NCBI RefSeq assembly: GCF_014764405.1
Contig: NZ_CP061725.1
Coordinates: 2,976,001 to 3,040,000 of the forward strand
Direction of reading: 5' to 3'
DNA length: 64,000 nt
DNA from: Micromonospora craniellae
Lineage (GTDB): Bacteria > Actinomycetota > Actinomycetes > Mycobacteriales > Micromonosporaceae
The notes under the pieces were generated by a model. The model ran no database searches. It was not told where the DNA came from and saw nothing but the letters and a program-made list of their open reading frames with translations. The position numbers were made by a program, and so were the translations under genes. Below are positions 48,251 through 56,009 of this stretch, in pieces (the first letter of the stretch is position 1; each line of letters begins with the position of its first letter).

Positions 48251-48870
48251 CGCGCCCACTCCTCCGCCCGGCGTACGTCACCGTCAGTGTCGCAGTCGAA
48301 CCACGGCGGCGGGCCGCCACCTGACCAGCTCACCTCGCGCACAGCGAGCCCGGCGAGCAGCTCCCGCAGCGGCGCTCCGGAGTGCCGTCCGGCGAGCCGG
48401 TCCAGCGCCGCACGCAGGGCGTCGGTACGCCACACCCCGCACAACGTCTGCCGCCGTCCCGAGGCGTCCACGAAACACACCCCGTCCACCTGCGGCGGCA
48501 TGTCCAGCGGCGTACCCGGTGGGGTGTTCGGTGGCGTGTCCAGCTGGCGCAACAGGTCACCGACGGCGGGTCGGGTCAACAGCGGCAGGTCGGCGGCGAG
48601 CAGCGCGACGACCGGTACCCCCGGTTCGATCAGGGCCAGTCCGGCTGCGGTGGCGGCGACCGGCCCGCCACCGGGCGGCGACTCCCGGGCCGGGAGCACT
48701 CCCGCCGGGGCCGGCCCGGGACCGACCAGGATGCGGGGCGTCGCGTCGGCGACGGCCGCGAGCACCCGCTCGCGCATCGGTACGCCACCGACGGGCAGCG
48801 CCGGCTTGTCCCGCCCACCCATCCGGCGCGCCGCCCCACCCGCGAGCACGATCGCCGCGTACGCCGTCAC
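48247..48870 (-). CDS. mobA: Molybdenum cofactor guanylyltransferase
   Basis: This 207-residue enzyme attaches GMP to molybdopterin. It has the NTP-binding loop IVLAGGAARRMGGRDKPALP (about residues 7-26), LLAADLPLLTRP with the metal-binding Asp and VCFVDASGRRQTLCGVWRT. GTG 48870 is supported by a minus-strand -10 box TACCGT 6 nt upstream. It is divergent from fdhD and co-transcribed with DUF6457. Confidence 0.88.
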   Translation of the reverse strand: MTAYAAIVLAGGAARRMGGRDKPALPVGGVPMRERVLAAVADATPRILVGPGPAPAGVLPARESPPGGGPVAATAAGLALIEPGVPVVALLAADLPLLTRPAVGDLLRQLDTPPNTPPGTPLDMPPQVDGVCFVDASGRRQTLCGVWRTDALRAALDRLAGRHSGAPLRELLAGLAVREVSWSGGGPPPWFDCDTDGDVRRAEEWAR

Positions 48871-48876
48871 CGGATC

Positions 48877-48882
48877 ACGGTA
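48877..48882 (-). promoter_or_regulatory. -10 box TACCGT for mobA
   Basis: Read on the minus strand, TACCGT ends 6 nt before GTG 48870. Confidence 0.55.
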
Positions 48883-48903
48883 ACTCGCACGGCTCGGCCC
48901 TCT

Positions 48904-48996
48904 CCGCCGCTGCCGCCCGCCAGAGGTCGCCGGGCGGGGTGGCCAGACGGGGTGGCCGTTTCCGGCGCTGCCGCCCGCCAGCCGGGTCGCCGGGTG
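48904..48996 (+). repeat. Imperfect direct repeat between mobA and fdhD
   Basis: Two copies of CCGSCGCTGCCGCCCGCCAG followed by GGTCGCCGGG (starting at 48904 and 48962, period 58) lie in the divergent intergenic region. No protein is evident. Confidence 0.5.
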
Positions 48997-49042
48997 GAGC
49001 GGTCGGATGCGGTGGGGTGTGCAGGCGGGGCAGGATGGCGGG

Positions 49043-49897
49043 GTGGGACGGGCCAGTGACCGACGCGGGGTGCTCCGCGTCGACCTCGACGCGACGGACA
49101 CCGGAAGGATCCGGGTGCGCCGACCGGACACGCTCGTCGCCGAGGAGCCGCTGGAGATCCGGGTCGGGCCGGCCGGGCCGGAACGACGCCGCCCGCTCTC
49201 GGTCACCATGCGGACCCCCGGCGCCGACCTGGATCTGGCACTCGGCTTCCTCTTCACCGAGGGGCTGATCCGCTCGACGGACGACGTGTCCACCGCGCAA
49301 CTCTGCGCCGGCGCCGATACGCCGAACACCTACAACGTGGTCGACGTGACGCTGGCTCCGGGCGTGCCGTCGCCCGGCGCCGACACGACCCGGCACTTCC
49401 ACACCACCAGTGCCTGCGGGGTCTGCGGCAAGGCGAGCATCGACGCGGTCCGTACCCGGTCCCGGTTCGACGTGGCCGCCGACCCGCTCGCCGTGGCGGC
49501 CGAGATGCTGGCCGAACTTCCGGAGCGGCTACGGGCCGGTCAGCGGGGCTTCGACCGCACCGGCGGGTCGCACGCGGCGGGGTTGTTCTCCGCCGACGGC
49601 GAGTTGCTGGTGCTGCGCGAGGACGTGGGCCGACACAACGCGGTGGACAAGGTGATCGGCTGGGCGGTCCGTGAGCGTCGGCTGCCGCTGGCCGGGCACC
49701 TGCTGCTGGTCTCCGGCCGCGCCAGTTTCGAGCTGACCCAGAAGGCGTGGATGGCCGGGCTGCCACTGCTGGCGGCGGTGTCGGCGCCGAGCACGCTCGC
49801 GGTCGACCTGGCCGCCGAGGCCGGACTCACCCTGGTCGGCTTCCTGCGCGGCCGGACGATGAACATCTACACCGGCACTCAGCGGGTGACCGGCTGA
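49043..49897 (+). CDS. fdhD: Formate dehydrogenase accessory sulfurtransferase FdhD
   Basis: This 284-residue sulfurtransferase passes sulfur from a cysteine desulfurase to the Mo-bis-PGD cofactor of formate dehydrogenase. The essential CxxC is in SACGVCGKASID (about residues 131-134), and the cofactor-binding FDRTGGSHAAGLFSADGELL and VLREDVGRHNAVDKVIGWAV blocks are intact. GTG 49043 has CAGGAT 6 nt upstream, a near -10 box. No formate dehydrogenase gene is present in the window. Confidence 0.94.
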   Translation: MGRASDRRGVLRVDLDATDTGRIRVRRPDTLVAEEPLEIRVGPAGPERRRPLSVTMRTPGADLDLALGFLFTEGLIRSTDDVSTAQLCAGADTPNTYNVVDVTLAPGVPSPGADTTRHFHTTSACGVCGKASIDAVRTRSRFDVAADPLAVAAEMLAELPERLRAGQRGFDRTGGSHAAGLFSADGELLVLREDVGRHNAVDKVIGWAVRERRLPLAGHLLLVSGRASFELTQKAWMAGLPLLAAVSAPSTLAVDLAAEAGLTLVGFLRGRTMNIYTGTQRVTG

Positions 49898-49905
49898 TCC
49901 GGCGT

Positions 49906-50616
49906 TCAGCGATTCGCCAGCAGCTCGAACAGTTCCAACCGGACGGCGGCGTCCCGGACGATGAGGAAACCCGCGATGCCCAGCACCCACCCGAGCATGC
50001 TGCCCGACGACCGGACGATCCAGGCGTTGAGGCGGGCGAGCAGTGGCTCGATCCGCCTCGGCCAGGCCACACGCGCGCCCAGCAGCACCAGCGCCGGCAG
50101 GACCATGACCAGGCAGTACCCCGCCAGCAGCGCGATCACCTGCGGCACGCCCAGGTCCGAGGTGGTGAGCAGACCCAGGGCACCGAGGTACGGCAGCATG
50201 GTCGCCACCTCCGCCAGCGCGGCGAACACCGCCAACCCGACCAGCCAGCGCGGCGACGAGTCACCAGACGTCGCCCGGTCCCGCCAGCGCAGCACCCGAC
50301 CGCCACCACCGCCGCGCTTGCCGTCGTAGCGAAAGCTCAGCACGAACAACCCGACACCGAGCGCGAGCTGCCCCCACAGCGCCGGCCGGTTGTCCAGCGC
50401 GCCGCCCAACATCTCGGCCAGCCCGCTGCCGCCGAAATAGAGCAGCAGCCCGACCAGGAAGTAGAAGCAGGCGATGGTGCCCAGGTAGGTCGACACCCGC
50501 CCGAGGCGAACCGGGCCCGGGGCGAGCAGCAGCCAGACCGGGATGAACAGGGTGCCGATGCTGGTGCTGTCGACGAGCGCCAGACCCGCGAGGGACAGCA
50601 GTAACGCGACGCTCAT
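49906..50616 (-). CDS. GAP-family (Sap/LysE-like) membrane protein
   Basis: This 236-residue protein has six predicted TM helices in two halves (about residues 5-30, 40-62, 72-92; 122-145, 155-180, 208-228), joined by a basic cytoplasmic loop with GGGGGRVLRWRDRATSGD. This topology and the DSTSIGTLFIPVWLLLAPGP start match the mycobacterial GAP/Sap lipid-exporter family. It follows the MFS gene by 22 nt on the same strand. The exported substrate is unknown. Confidence 0.85.
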   Translation of the reverse strand: MSVALLLSLAGLALVDSTSIGTLFIPVWLLLAPGPVRLGRVSTYLGTIACFYFLVGLLLYFGGSGLAEMLGGALDNRPALWGQLALGVGLFVLSFRYDGKRGGGGGRVLRWRDRATSGDSSPRWLVGLAVFAALAEVATMLPYLGALGLLTTSDLGVPQVIALLAGYCLVMVLPALVLLGARVAWPRRIEPLLARLNAWIVRSSGSMLGWVLGIAGFLIVRDAAVRLELFELLANR

Positions 50617-50638
50617 GCCGGGCCTAGGGGACGCACGC

Positions 50639-51973
50639 TCATACGGTGATTATCCGGGTGTCCCGATCCGACGGCTGCCCTGGCACCGGGGCCTGTCGAG
50701 CCTTCGGGACGGTTTCCTGAGGTGGGTTCGGGGGACGGTTCATGGTGCGCCACGGGCCACCGAGGAGCGGGGTGAGGACCACCAGGAGGTAGCCGGCGCC
50801 GGCCGCGACGAGGGTGGCCGTGGTGCCGGCATGTTCGCTGGCGAAACCCGCTGCGAGCGCGCCGAGCGGGATGGCGGCCCAGGCCACCGCGCCGATCACG
50901 CCGTACACCCGAGCCCGCATCCGGGCCGGTACGCGTTCGAGCTTGATCGCGCCGATCATGGGGTTGATCGCCCCGGCGGCGAAACCGGCGCTGGCGAACA
51001 CGACGAGCAGGACGGGCAACGGCAGCCCGGCGGCCATCGCCCAGAACGGCGGTGGACCGGCCACTGCGAAGGCCACCACGAAGGTGGCCCGGCGGGGCAA
51101 CCGGTGACCGACGGCGCTGAACACCAACGAGCCCGCCAGCGCACCACCGCCCATGGCACCGACGAGCAGCCCGAGGGCCGCCGCTCCGCCGAGGTCCCGG
51201 TGCGCGACGACGGGCAGCAGCACGTTGCTCTTGGTCGCGTCGAAGAAGTTGGTCACCAACACCAGCAGGACCAGGACCCGCAACAGGGGCTCGGCGAGCA
51301 GAAACCGCACGCCGGCGGCGAACTGGCGCCAGTAACCGGTGTCGTGGCTGGTCGCTGGCCCGTCGACGGTCGCGGCCTCGTCGGCACCGGGCTGGAGGTT
51401 CGCCGGCACCAGCACGGCGACGACCACTGCGGACAGCACGAACGTGGCCGCGTCGAGGACCAGCACGGGCAGCGCCCCCAGGGTGGCGACCAGCAGGCCG
51501 GCCACCGGTGCACCGATCAGTCGGGCACCCCGCTCGGTCGCCTCGAACCAGCCGATCGCCCGCTCGGTCGGCAGGCCGGCGGCGGTGGCCGCCTCGGGCA
51601 GCAGGGCGACCCGGGCGGTCTGGCCCGGCGTGTCGAGCAGACCGCTGAGGAAGACCAGCGCGAGCAGCGCCCAGAACGGCAAACCGACCGTGGCGTGCAG
51701 GAGGGGGATCGCGGCGACCGTCAGGCAGGAGACCAGATCGGCGAGCACGCTCGCACGGCGGTAGCCGATCCGGTCGACCAGGACTCCGCCCAGTGCGCCA
51801 CCGAGCACGATCGGCGCGGTCGCGACGGCAGCGGTGAGGCCGGTGGCGGCCGGCGAGCCGGTCTCGGCGAGTACGTAGAGCGGCAACGCGATGATCGTGA
51901 GCATGTTGCCGGTCAGCGAGACCGTATGCCCGACCAGCAGACCGATCAGCGGCGTGCGGGACGGGCGGCTCAT
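50639..51973 (-). CDS. MFS efflux transporter
   Basis: This 444-residue major facilitator has 12 TM helices and the loop 2-3 motif GGALGGVLVDRIGYRRASVL. A longer cytoplasmic tail (about 40 residues, Pro- and charge-rich) follows helix 12. ATG 51973 overlaps the stop of the ArsR-type regulator (ATGA), so the exporter is under its control. Similar pairs export drugs or macrolides; the substrate is inferred only. Confidence 0.9.
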   Translation of the reverse strand: MSRPSRTPLIGLLVGHTVSLTGNMLTIIALPLYVLAETGSPAATGLTAAVATAPIVLGGALGGVLVDRIGYRRASVLADLVSCLTVAAIPLLHATVGLPFWALLALVFLSGLLDTPGQTARVALLPEAATAAGLPTERAIGWFEATERGARLIGAPVAGLLVATLGALPVLVLDAATFVLSAVVVAVLVPANLQPGADEAATVDGPATSHDTGYWRQFAAGVRFLLAEPLLRVLVLLVLVTNFFDATKSNVLLPVVAHRDLGGAAALGLLVGAMGGGALAGSLVFSAVGHRLPRRATFVVAFAVAGPPPFWAMAAGLPLPVLLVVFASAGFAAGAINPMIGAIKLERVPARMRARVYGVIGAVAWAAIPLGALAAGFASEHAGTTATLVAAGAGYLLVVLTPLLGGPWRTMNRPPNPPQETVPKARQAPVPGQPSDRDTRIITV

Positions 51974-52545
51974 TCGGGCCGCCGGAACGCGTGATAGATC
52001 ATCGTGACCGGGCGGGCGTCGGCGCGGGCCGGGTCGCTGCGCTCCTGCCAGCGCGCGGCCAGCGCCTCCAGGTCGGCCCGCAGTTCCCGCAGTTCGGCAG
52101 CGGTGAGGTGGTAGGCGTTGTCGCTGCTGGCGGTGCCGCGTACCCACTCCGGCTCAAAGGTCGCCTCGGCGGCTAGGTAGCCGTTCAGGGCCGCCTGGTA
52201 CCGCTCCAGCACGGCACGCCGCAGCAGGTCGGAGGCGACCTTCCGCTCCGGGTCGTCGAGTGCCTCCAGTGGCTCCCAGGAGGTGGTGGCGTGCGCGGCT
52301 CGCCACCACCGTTCCCGACGGTTGCGCGCGCACTCCGAAGCCTCCCGCACAAAGCCGTGCTCGGCGAGCTTGCTCAGGTGGTAGCTGACCGAGCCGACCG
52401 CCTCGTCAACGACGTCGCTGAGCATCCCGACGCTCTGCGGCCCCCGCAGCCGCAGTTCGCCGAGGAGCCGGAGCCGGGTGGGGTGGGCGAGGGCCCGCAT
52501 GGCACGGGGGTCGGTCAGGTGCAGCACGGTCTCGTCGTTCGACAT
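51970..52545 (-). CDS. ArsR-like helix-turn-helix regulator of the MFS gene
   Basis: This 191-residue regulator has a winged helix (about residues 8-85: RAMRALAHPTRLRLLGELRL, then VGSVSYHLSKLAEHGFVREA) of the HTH_20/ArsR type. The C-terminal part (RYQAALNGYLAAEATFEPEW, HLTAAELRELRADLEALAAR) probably binds ligand. ATG 52545 is preferred over the frame extension to 52566, which overlaps the operator. No metal-binding CxC motif is seen, so the inducer is likely organic. Confidence 0.88.
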   Translation of the reverse strand: MSNDETVLHLTDPRAMRALAHPTRLRLLGELRLRGPQSVGMLSDVVDEAVGSVSYHLSKLAEHGFVREASECARNRRERWWRAAHATTSWEPLEALDDPERKVASDLLRRAVLERYQAALNGYLAAEATFEPEWVRGTASSDNAYHLTAAELRELRADLEALAARWQERSDPARADARPVTMIYHAFRRPE

Positions 52546-52558
52546 GTCGCCACCATAG

Positions 52559-52589
52559 ACGTACAAGAAATGACGTACAAGATTTCTTG
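52559..52589. promoter_or_regulatory. Operator region of the ArsR-type regulator
   Basis: Direct repeats of ACGTACAAGA (52559 and 52573, 14 bp apart) overlap the inverted arms CAAGAAAT (52564-52571) and ATTTCTTG (52582-52589). It is immediately upstream of the regulator start in markedly AT-richer DNA, as expected for autoregulation. Confidence 0.65.
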
Positions 52590-52593
52590 TCGA

Positions 52594-53625
52594 TCATCGC
52601 GGGCGGCGACCGGACCGACGCCTGCCCCGCCGCAGCGCCTTCGGCGACCTCGGCCAACCGTCCAGACGCGACGGCGGCACGCCCCGACGGAGCAGATCGT
52701 CCAGCAGCAGGGCGAGCGAGTAGTCCGCATGCTCGGCCAGCACCCGCTCCAACGTCACCGCCGCCAGCGCGCCCTGCCCCGCGCGCCAGGCGGCGAACGC
52801 CAGCAGGGCGCCGGGCGCGGCGGACAGGTCCGGCTCGGTCCGGCGCATCATCTCGGTCCAGAACGCCACGTCCTCGTCCCGGCCGTCGGTGCGTTCCCAG
52901 GCGTGGTCCCGCACCGGCAGATGGGTCAGCAGCAGGCAGAGCCACGCCACCTCGTCGTCGGTCAACGGCTCGCCGTCGCGGTGACGGCGTCTGGTGGCCC
53001 GCAGCGCCGCCACCCCGGCCGTCCGCAGCGCCCGACCGCCGAGCAGGTCGGCCGGAGGCGCCTCCGCCAGCAGGTCGGCGAGTCGCCGGTCGGCCCGTTC
53101 GGCGGCGCGCCGCATCTCCGGCCCGTCGACCGGGGCCACCGCCGCGGCGAGAGCGGCCCGGTCAGGCAACGCGACCTGGCCGGCGAAGACCGCCGCGGCC
53201 GGCACCACACTGGCCCTCGGGTCGTACGGGGTGCCCTCGGGCGGGCAGCACTCCGGCTCCTGACAGACGTACGACCACCACCGGTCACCGGTGACCCGTA
53301 ACGCGTCCAGGACGGTGAGCCCGGCCTCGGCCAGCGCGATCCGGACCGCGTCCACGGCCGGAGTCACCCGGGCGGCCGGACCGTATCCGATCGCGGTGGC
53401 CGAATCGGCGCCCTGCCGCGCGGTCACCGCGGCGATGTGCTCCGCCGACTCGCGTGGATCGCCCTCCCCGGGCAGGTCCATGCGGGCGGCGAAGACGATC
53501 CGCGAGCCCGCCAGCGCCACCACCACGATGCTGTCGGTGGGATGGAAGCCGAGCAGGTACGGCACGGCCGCGATGAGGTCGGCGGGCGATCTGACGGTGA
53601 GCCGGGGCAGGTCCGTGGAGTTCAT
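52594..53625 (-). CDS. DUF4192 domain protein
   Basis: This 343-residue actinobacterial protein of unknown role has the characteristic N-terminus TVRSPADLIAAVPYLLGFHP and TDSIVVVALAGSRIVFAARM. YVCQEPECCPPEGTPYDP near residues 118-135 contains three Cys that may bind metal. The C-terminus is Arg-rich. It ends 28-49 nt before the regulator gene on the same strand; the operator between them makes co-transcription uncertain. Confidence 0.9.
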   Translation of the reverse strand: MNSTDLPRLTVRSPADLIAAVPYLLGFHPTDSIVVVALAGSRIVFAARMDLPGEGDPRESAEHIAAVTARQGADSATAIGYGPAARVTPAVDAVRIALAEAGLTVLDALRVTGDRWWSYVCQEPECCPPEGTPYDPRASVVPAAAVFAGQVALPDRAALAAAVAPVDGPEMRRAAERADRRLADLLAEAPPADLLGGRALRTAGVAALRATRRRHRDGEPLTDDEVAWLCLLLTHLPVRDHAWERTDGRDEDVAFWTEMMRRTEPDLSAAPGALLAFAAWRAGQGALAAVTLERVLAEHADYSLALLLDDLLRRGVPPSRLDGWPRSPKALRRGRRRSGRRPR

Positions 53626-53682
53626 GAGGGCAGCTTGCGAGCCGTCCGGTTCCCACCGCTGCCCCTGTGGACGACACGCGGG

Positions 53683-53691
53683 TTATCCACA
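53683..53691 (+). promoter_or_regulatory. DnaA box
   Basis: A perfect TTATCCACA, with an opposing TGTGGA 12 nt upstream (53666-53671). It lies between the DUF4192 start and the family-1 repeat. Confidence 0.45.
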
Positions 53692-53733
53692 GTCACAGCG
53701 CGTATCCGACCAGCTCAACGCGATACGTCCAGC

Positions 53734-53807
53734 CCCCTCGGATGGAAGGAAGGGACCCTTCCTATACACGAGGCGTTAGTAGGGGACCCCTCCTTACATC
53801 CGAGGGG
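53734..53807. repeat. Paired-palindrome intergenic repeat, family 1, copy 6, inside a larger inverted repeat
   Basis: GAAGGAAGGGACCCTTCC and GTTAGTAGGGGACCCCTCC form the repeat, enclosed by perfect 11-bp arms CCCCTCGGATG (53734-53744) and CATCCGAGGGG (53797-53807). The enclosing arms are not present in the other copies. Confidence 0.8.
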
Positions 53808-53808
53808 A

Positions 53809-53814
53809 TACCTT
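53809..53814 (+). promoter_or_regulatory. -10 box TACCTT, leaderless-type promoter
   Basis: TACCTT ends 6 nt before ATG 53821. The repeat's right arm is directly upstream, where a -35 would be. Confidence 0.55.
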
Positions 53815-53820
53815 GCGGGG

Positions 53821-54735
53821 ATGGATCTGGCGTACCTGCGGGGGCACCCGGAGCAGTTGCCGACCTTCCTGACCCATCAGCGGATCCGGGAGACGCCGGT
53901 GAGCGGCGGCGACATCTGCGCCGCCGCCCGACTGACCCTGGACGACGGGCACTCGGTGTTCGCCAAGACCTGGCCGGAGCACGCCGACCGGCCGGTGCCG
54001 GACGACTTCTTCGCCACCGAGGCGGCCGGGCTGCGCTGGTTACGGGAGGCCGGCGCGGTCGCCGTACCGGAGGTGCTGGTGGCGCTGCCCGACCTGCTCG
54101 CCCTGGAGTGGGTACAGCCGGGCGAGCCCCAGCGGGCAGCGGCCGACCGCTTCGGGCGTGAGCTGGCCGGGATGCACCGCGCCGGGGCGCCCGCCTTCGG
54201 GGCACACTGGCCGGGCTTCATCGGCGCGCTGCCTGCGGACAACACCCCGCACGACGGTCCCTGGCCGACCTGGTTCGCCCAGGCCCGGATCGTGCCCTAC
54301 CTGCGACGCTCGGTCGACGGAGGTGCCCTGGACGCCACCGCCGCCGCGCTCGTCGAGCAGGTCGTGGCCCGCATCGACGAGTTCGGCGGCGACGAACCGC
54401 CCGCCCGCATCCACGGCGACCTCTGGCCGGGCAACCTGCTCTGGGGCGCCGACGAACGGGTCTGGCTGGTCGACCCGGCCGCGCACGGTGGGCACCGGGA
54501 GACCGACCTCGCCCAGCTCACGCTCTTCGGCGGCGCATCGTACGCGGACCGGATCCTGGCCGCGTACGACGAGACCTGGCCGTTGGCCGACGGCTGGCGG
54601 CATCGGGTGCCGCTGCACCAGTTGCACCTGTTGCTGGTGCACACCGCCCTGTTCGGCAGCGCGTACCGGGAATCGGTCGTGCACGCCGCTCGGACGGCCC
54701 TGAGCGGGGCCGAGCGCGCTACGGTCGACGGGTGA
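53821..54735 (+). CDS. Fructosamine kinase family / phosphotransferase-fold kinase
   Basis: This 304-residue protein kinase-like fold enzyme probably phosphorylates ketosamines for deglycation, or another small amine sugar. It shows PVSGGDICAAARLTLDDGHS, the Lys in VFAKTWPEHAD (about residue 50), FATEAAGLRWLREAGAVAVP, the catalytic IHGDLWPGNLLWG (about 198-210) and the metal-binding VDPAAHGGHRETDLAQL. The start is fixed by the -10 box. Its end overlaps moaA by 4 nt, without an obvious functional link. Confidence 0.9.
   Translation: MDLAYLRGHPEQLPTFLTHQRIRETPVSGGDICAAARLTLDDGHSVFAKTWPEHADRPVPDDFFATEAAGLRWLREAGAVAVPEVLVALPDLLALEWVQPGEPQRAAADRFGRELAGMHRAGAPAFGAHWPGFIGALPADNTPHDGPWPTWFAQARIVPYLRRSVDGGALDATAAALVEQVVARIDEFGGDEPPARIHGDLWPGNLLWGADERVWLVDPAAHGGHRETDLAQLTLFGGASYADRILAAYDETWPLADGWRHRVPLHQLHLLLVHTALFGSAYRESVVHAARTALSGAERATVDG
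54720..54725 (+). promoter_or_regulatory. -10 box TACGGT inside the kinase gene, ahead of moaA
   Basis: TACGGT ends 6 nt before GTG 54732, so moaA may have its own leaderless promoter in addition to read-through. Confidence 0.5.
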
Positions 54736-55745
54736 CCGTCGCCCCGCCGACCGCCGGCGCCCTTGTCGACCGGTACGGCCGCGTCGCCCGGGACCTGCGG
54801 GTCTCCCTGACCGACAAGTGCAACCTGCGCTGTACGTACTGCATGCCCGCCGAGGGGCTGCCCTGGCTGGCCGGCCCGCGACTGCTCACCGACGACGAGA
54901 TGGTCCGGCTGATCCGGGTGGCGGTGTGCCGGCTCGGCGTGACCGAAGTCCGGTTCACCGGTGGCGAACCGCTGATCCGCCCGGGTCTGGTCGACATCAT
55001 CTCGGCCGCCGCCGCACTAGACCCCCGTCCCCGGCTCTCGCTGACCACGAACGGCATCGGCCTGCACCGGCTGGCTCCGGCGCTACGCGAGGCCGGGTTG
55101 GACCGGGTGAACGTCTCCCTGGACACCCTGGATCGGGAGCGCTTCACCCGGCTCACCCGGCGCGACCGGCTCTCCGACGTGTTGGCCGGGCTGGCCGGCG
55201 CCGCCGACGCCGGATTGACCCCGGTCAAGGTGAACGCGGTGCTGATGCGGGGGGTCAACGACGACGAGGCACCGGCGCTGCTCCGCTTCGCCCTCGACCA
55301 CGGCTACGAGTTGCGGTTCATCGAGCAGATGCCGTTGGACGCCCAGCACGGCTGGGACCGCGCCGCCATGGTCACCGCCGAGGAGATCCTGACGACGCTG
55401 CGCTCGGCGTACGCGCTGAGCCCGGACCCGGCCGAACGCGGCACCGCGCCCGCCGAGACCTGGCTGGTCGACGGCGGCCCGGCGCGGGTCGGCGTGATCG
55501 GCACGGTGACCCGGCCCTTCTGCGGCGACTGCGACCGGACCCGGCTCACCGCCGACGGCCAGATCCGCAACTGCCTGTTCGCCACCGAGGAGTCGAACCT
55601 GCGCGACGCGATGCGGGCCGGGGCCGACGACGACGAGGTGGCCCGCCGCTGGACGGCGGCGACCTGGGGCAAGCGGGCCGGGCACGGCATCGACGACCCG
55701 ACCTTCCTGCAACCGACCCGGCCGATGTCGGCCATCGGAGGGTGA
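54732..55745 (+). CDS. moaA: GTP 3',8-cyclase MoaA
   Basis: This 337-residue radical-SAM enzyme cyclises GTP in the first step of molybdopterin synthesis. The SAM cluster motif is SLTDKCNLRCTYCMP (about residues 27-41). The second cluster is in TRPFCGDCDRTRLTADGQIR followed by NCLF, and the C-terminal Gly-Gly (SAIGG) required for activity is present. GTG 54732 overlaps the kinase stop and moaD overlaps its end. moaC and moaE are not in the window. Confidence 0.96.
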   Translation: MTVAPPTAGALVDRYGRVARDLRVSLTDKCNLRCTYCMPAEGLPWLAGPRLLTDDEMVRLIRVAVCRLGVTEVRFTGGEPLIRPGLVDIISAAAALDPRPRLSLTTNGIGLHRLAPALREAGLDRVNVSLDTLDRERFTRLTRRDRLSDVLAGLAGAADAGLTPVKVNAVLMRGVNDDEAPALLRFALDHGYELRFIEQMPLDAQHGWDRAAMVTAEEILTTLRSAYALSPDPAERGTAPAETWLVDGGPARVGVIGTVTRPFCGDCDRTRLTADGQIRNCLFATEESNLRDAMRAGADDDEVARRWTAATWGKRAGHGIDDPTFLQPTRPMSAIGG

Positions 55746-55996
55746 CCGTGGCGACCGTGACCGTCCGCTACTTCGCCGGGGCCCGGGCCGCCGCCGGTCG
55801 CGCCGAGGAGACCACCGTCGCCGGGCGGTCGCTGGACGAGGTGCTGGCGGAGTTGTCGGACCGGCACGGCGCGCCACTTGTGCCGGTGCTCAAGGTGGCG
55901 AGCTTCCTGGTTGACGGCGTCACCTGTCATGATCGTAAGAAGCCGCTGCCGGCCGGAGCGACGATCGACGTCCTGCCACCCTTCGCCGGTGGCTGA
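55742..55996 (+). CDS. moaD: Molybdopterin synthase small subunit / MoaD-ThiS ubiquitin-like protein
   Basis: This 84-residue beta-grasp sulfur carrier (TVRYFAGARAAAGRAEETTV, LAELSDRHG, then FLVDGVTCHDRKKPLPAGAT) ends in FAGG, the C-terminal Gly-Gly that becomes thiocarboxylated. GTG 55742 overlaps the moaA stop; GTG 55748 is an alternative. Gene order indicates a role in molybdopterin synthase with a MoaE encoded elsewhere. Confidence 0.93.
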   Translation: MTVATVTVRYFAGARAAAGRAEETTVAGRSLDEVLAELSDRHGAPLVPVLKVASFLVDGVTCHDRKKPLPAGATIDVLPPFAGG

Positions 55997-56009
55997 GGGG
56001 GATCCACAC

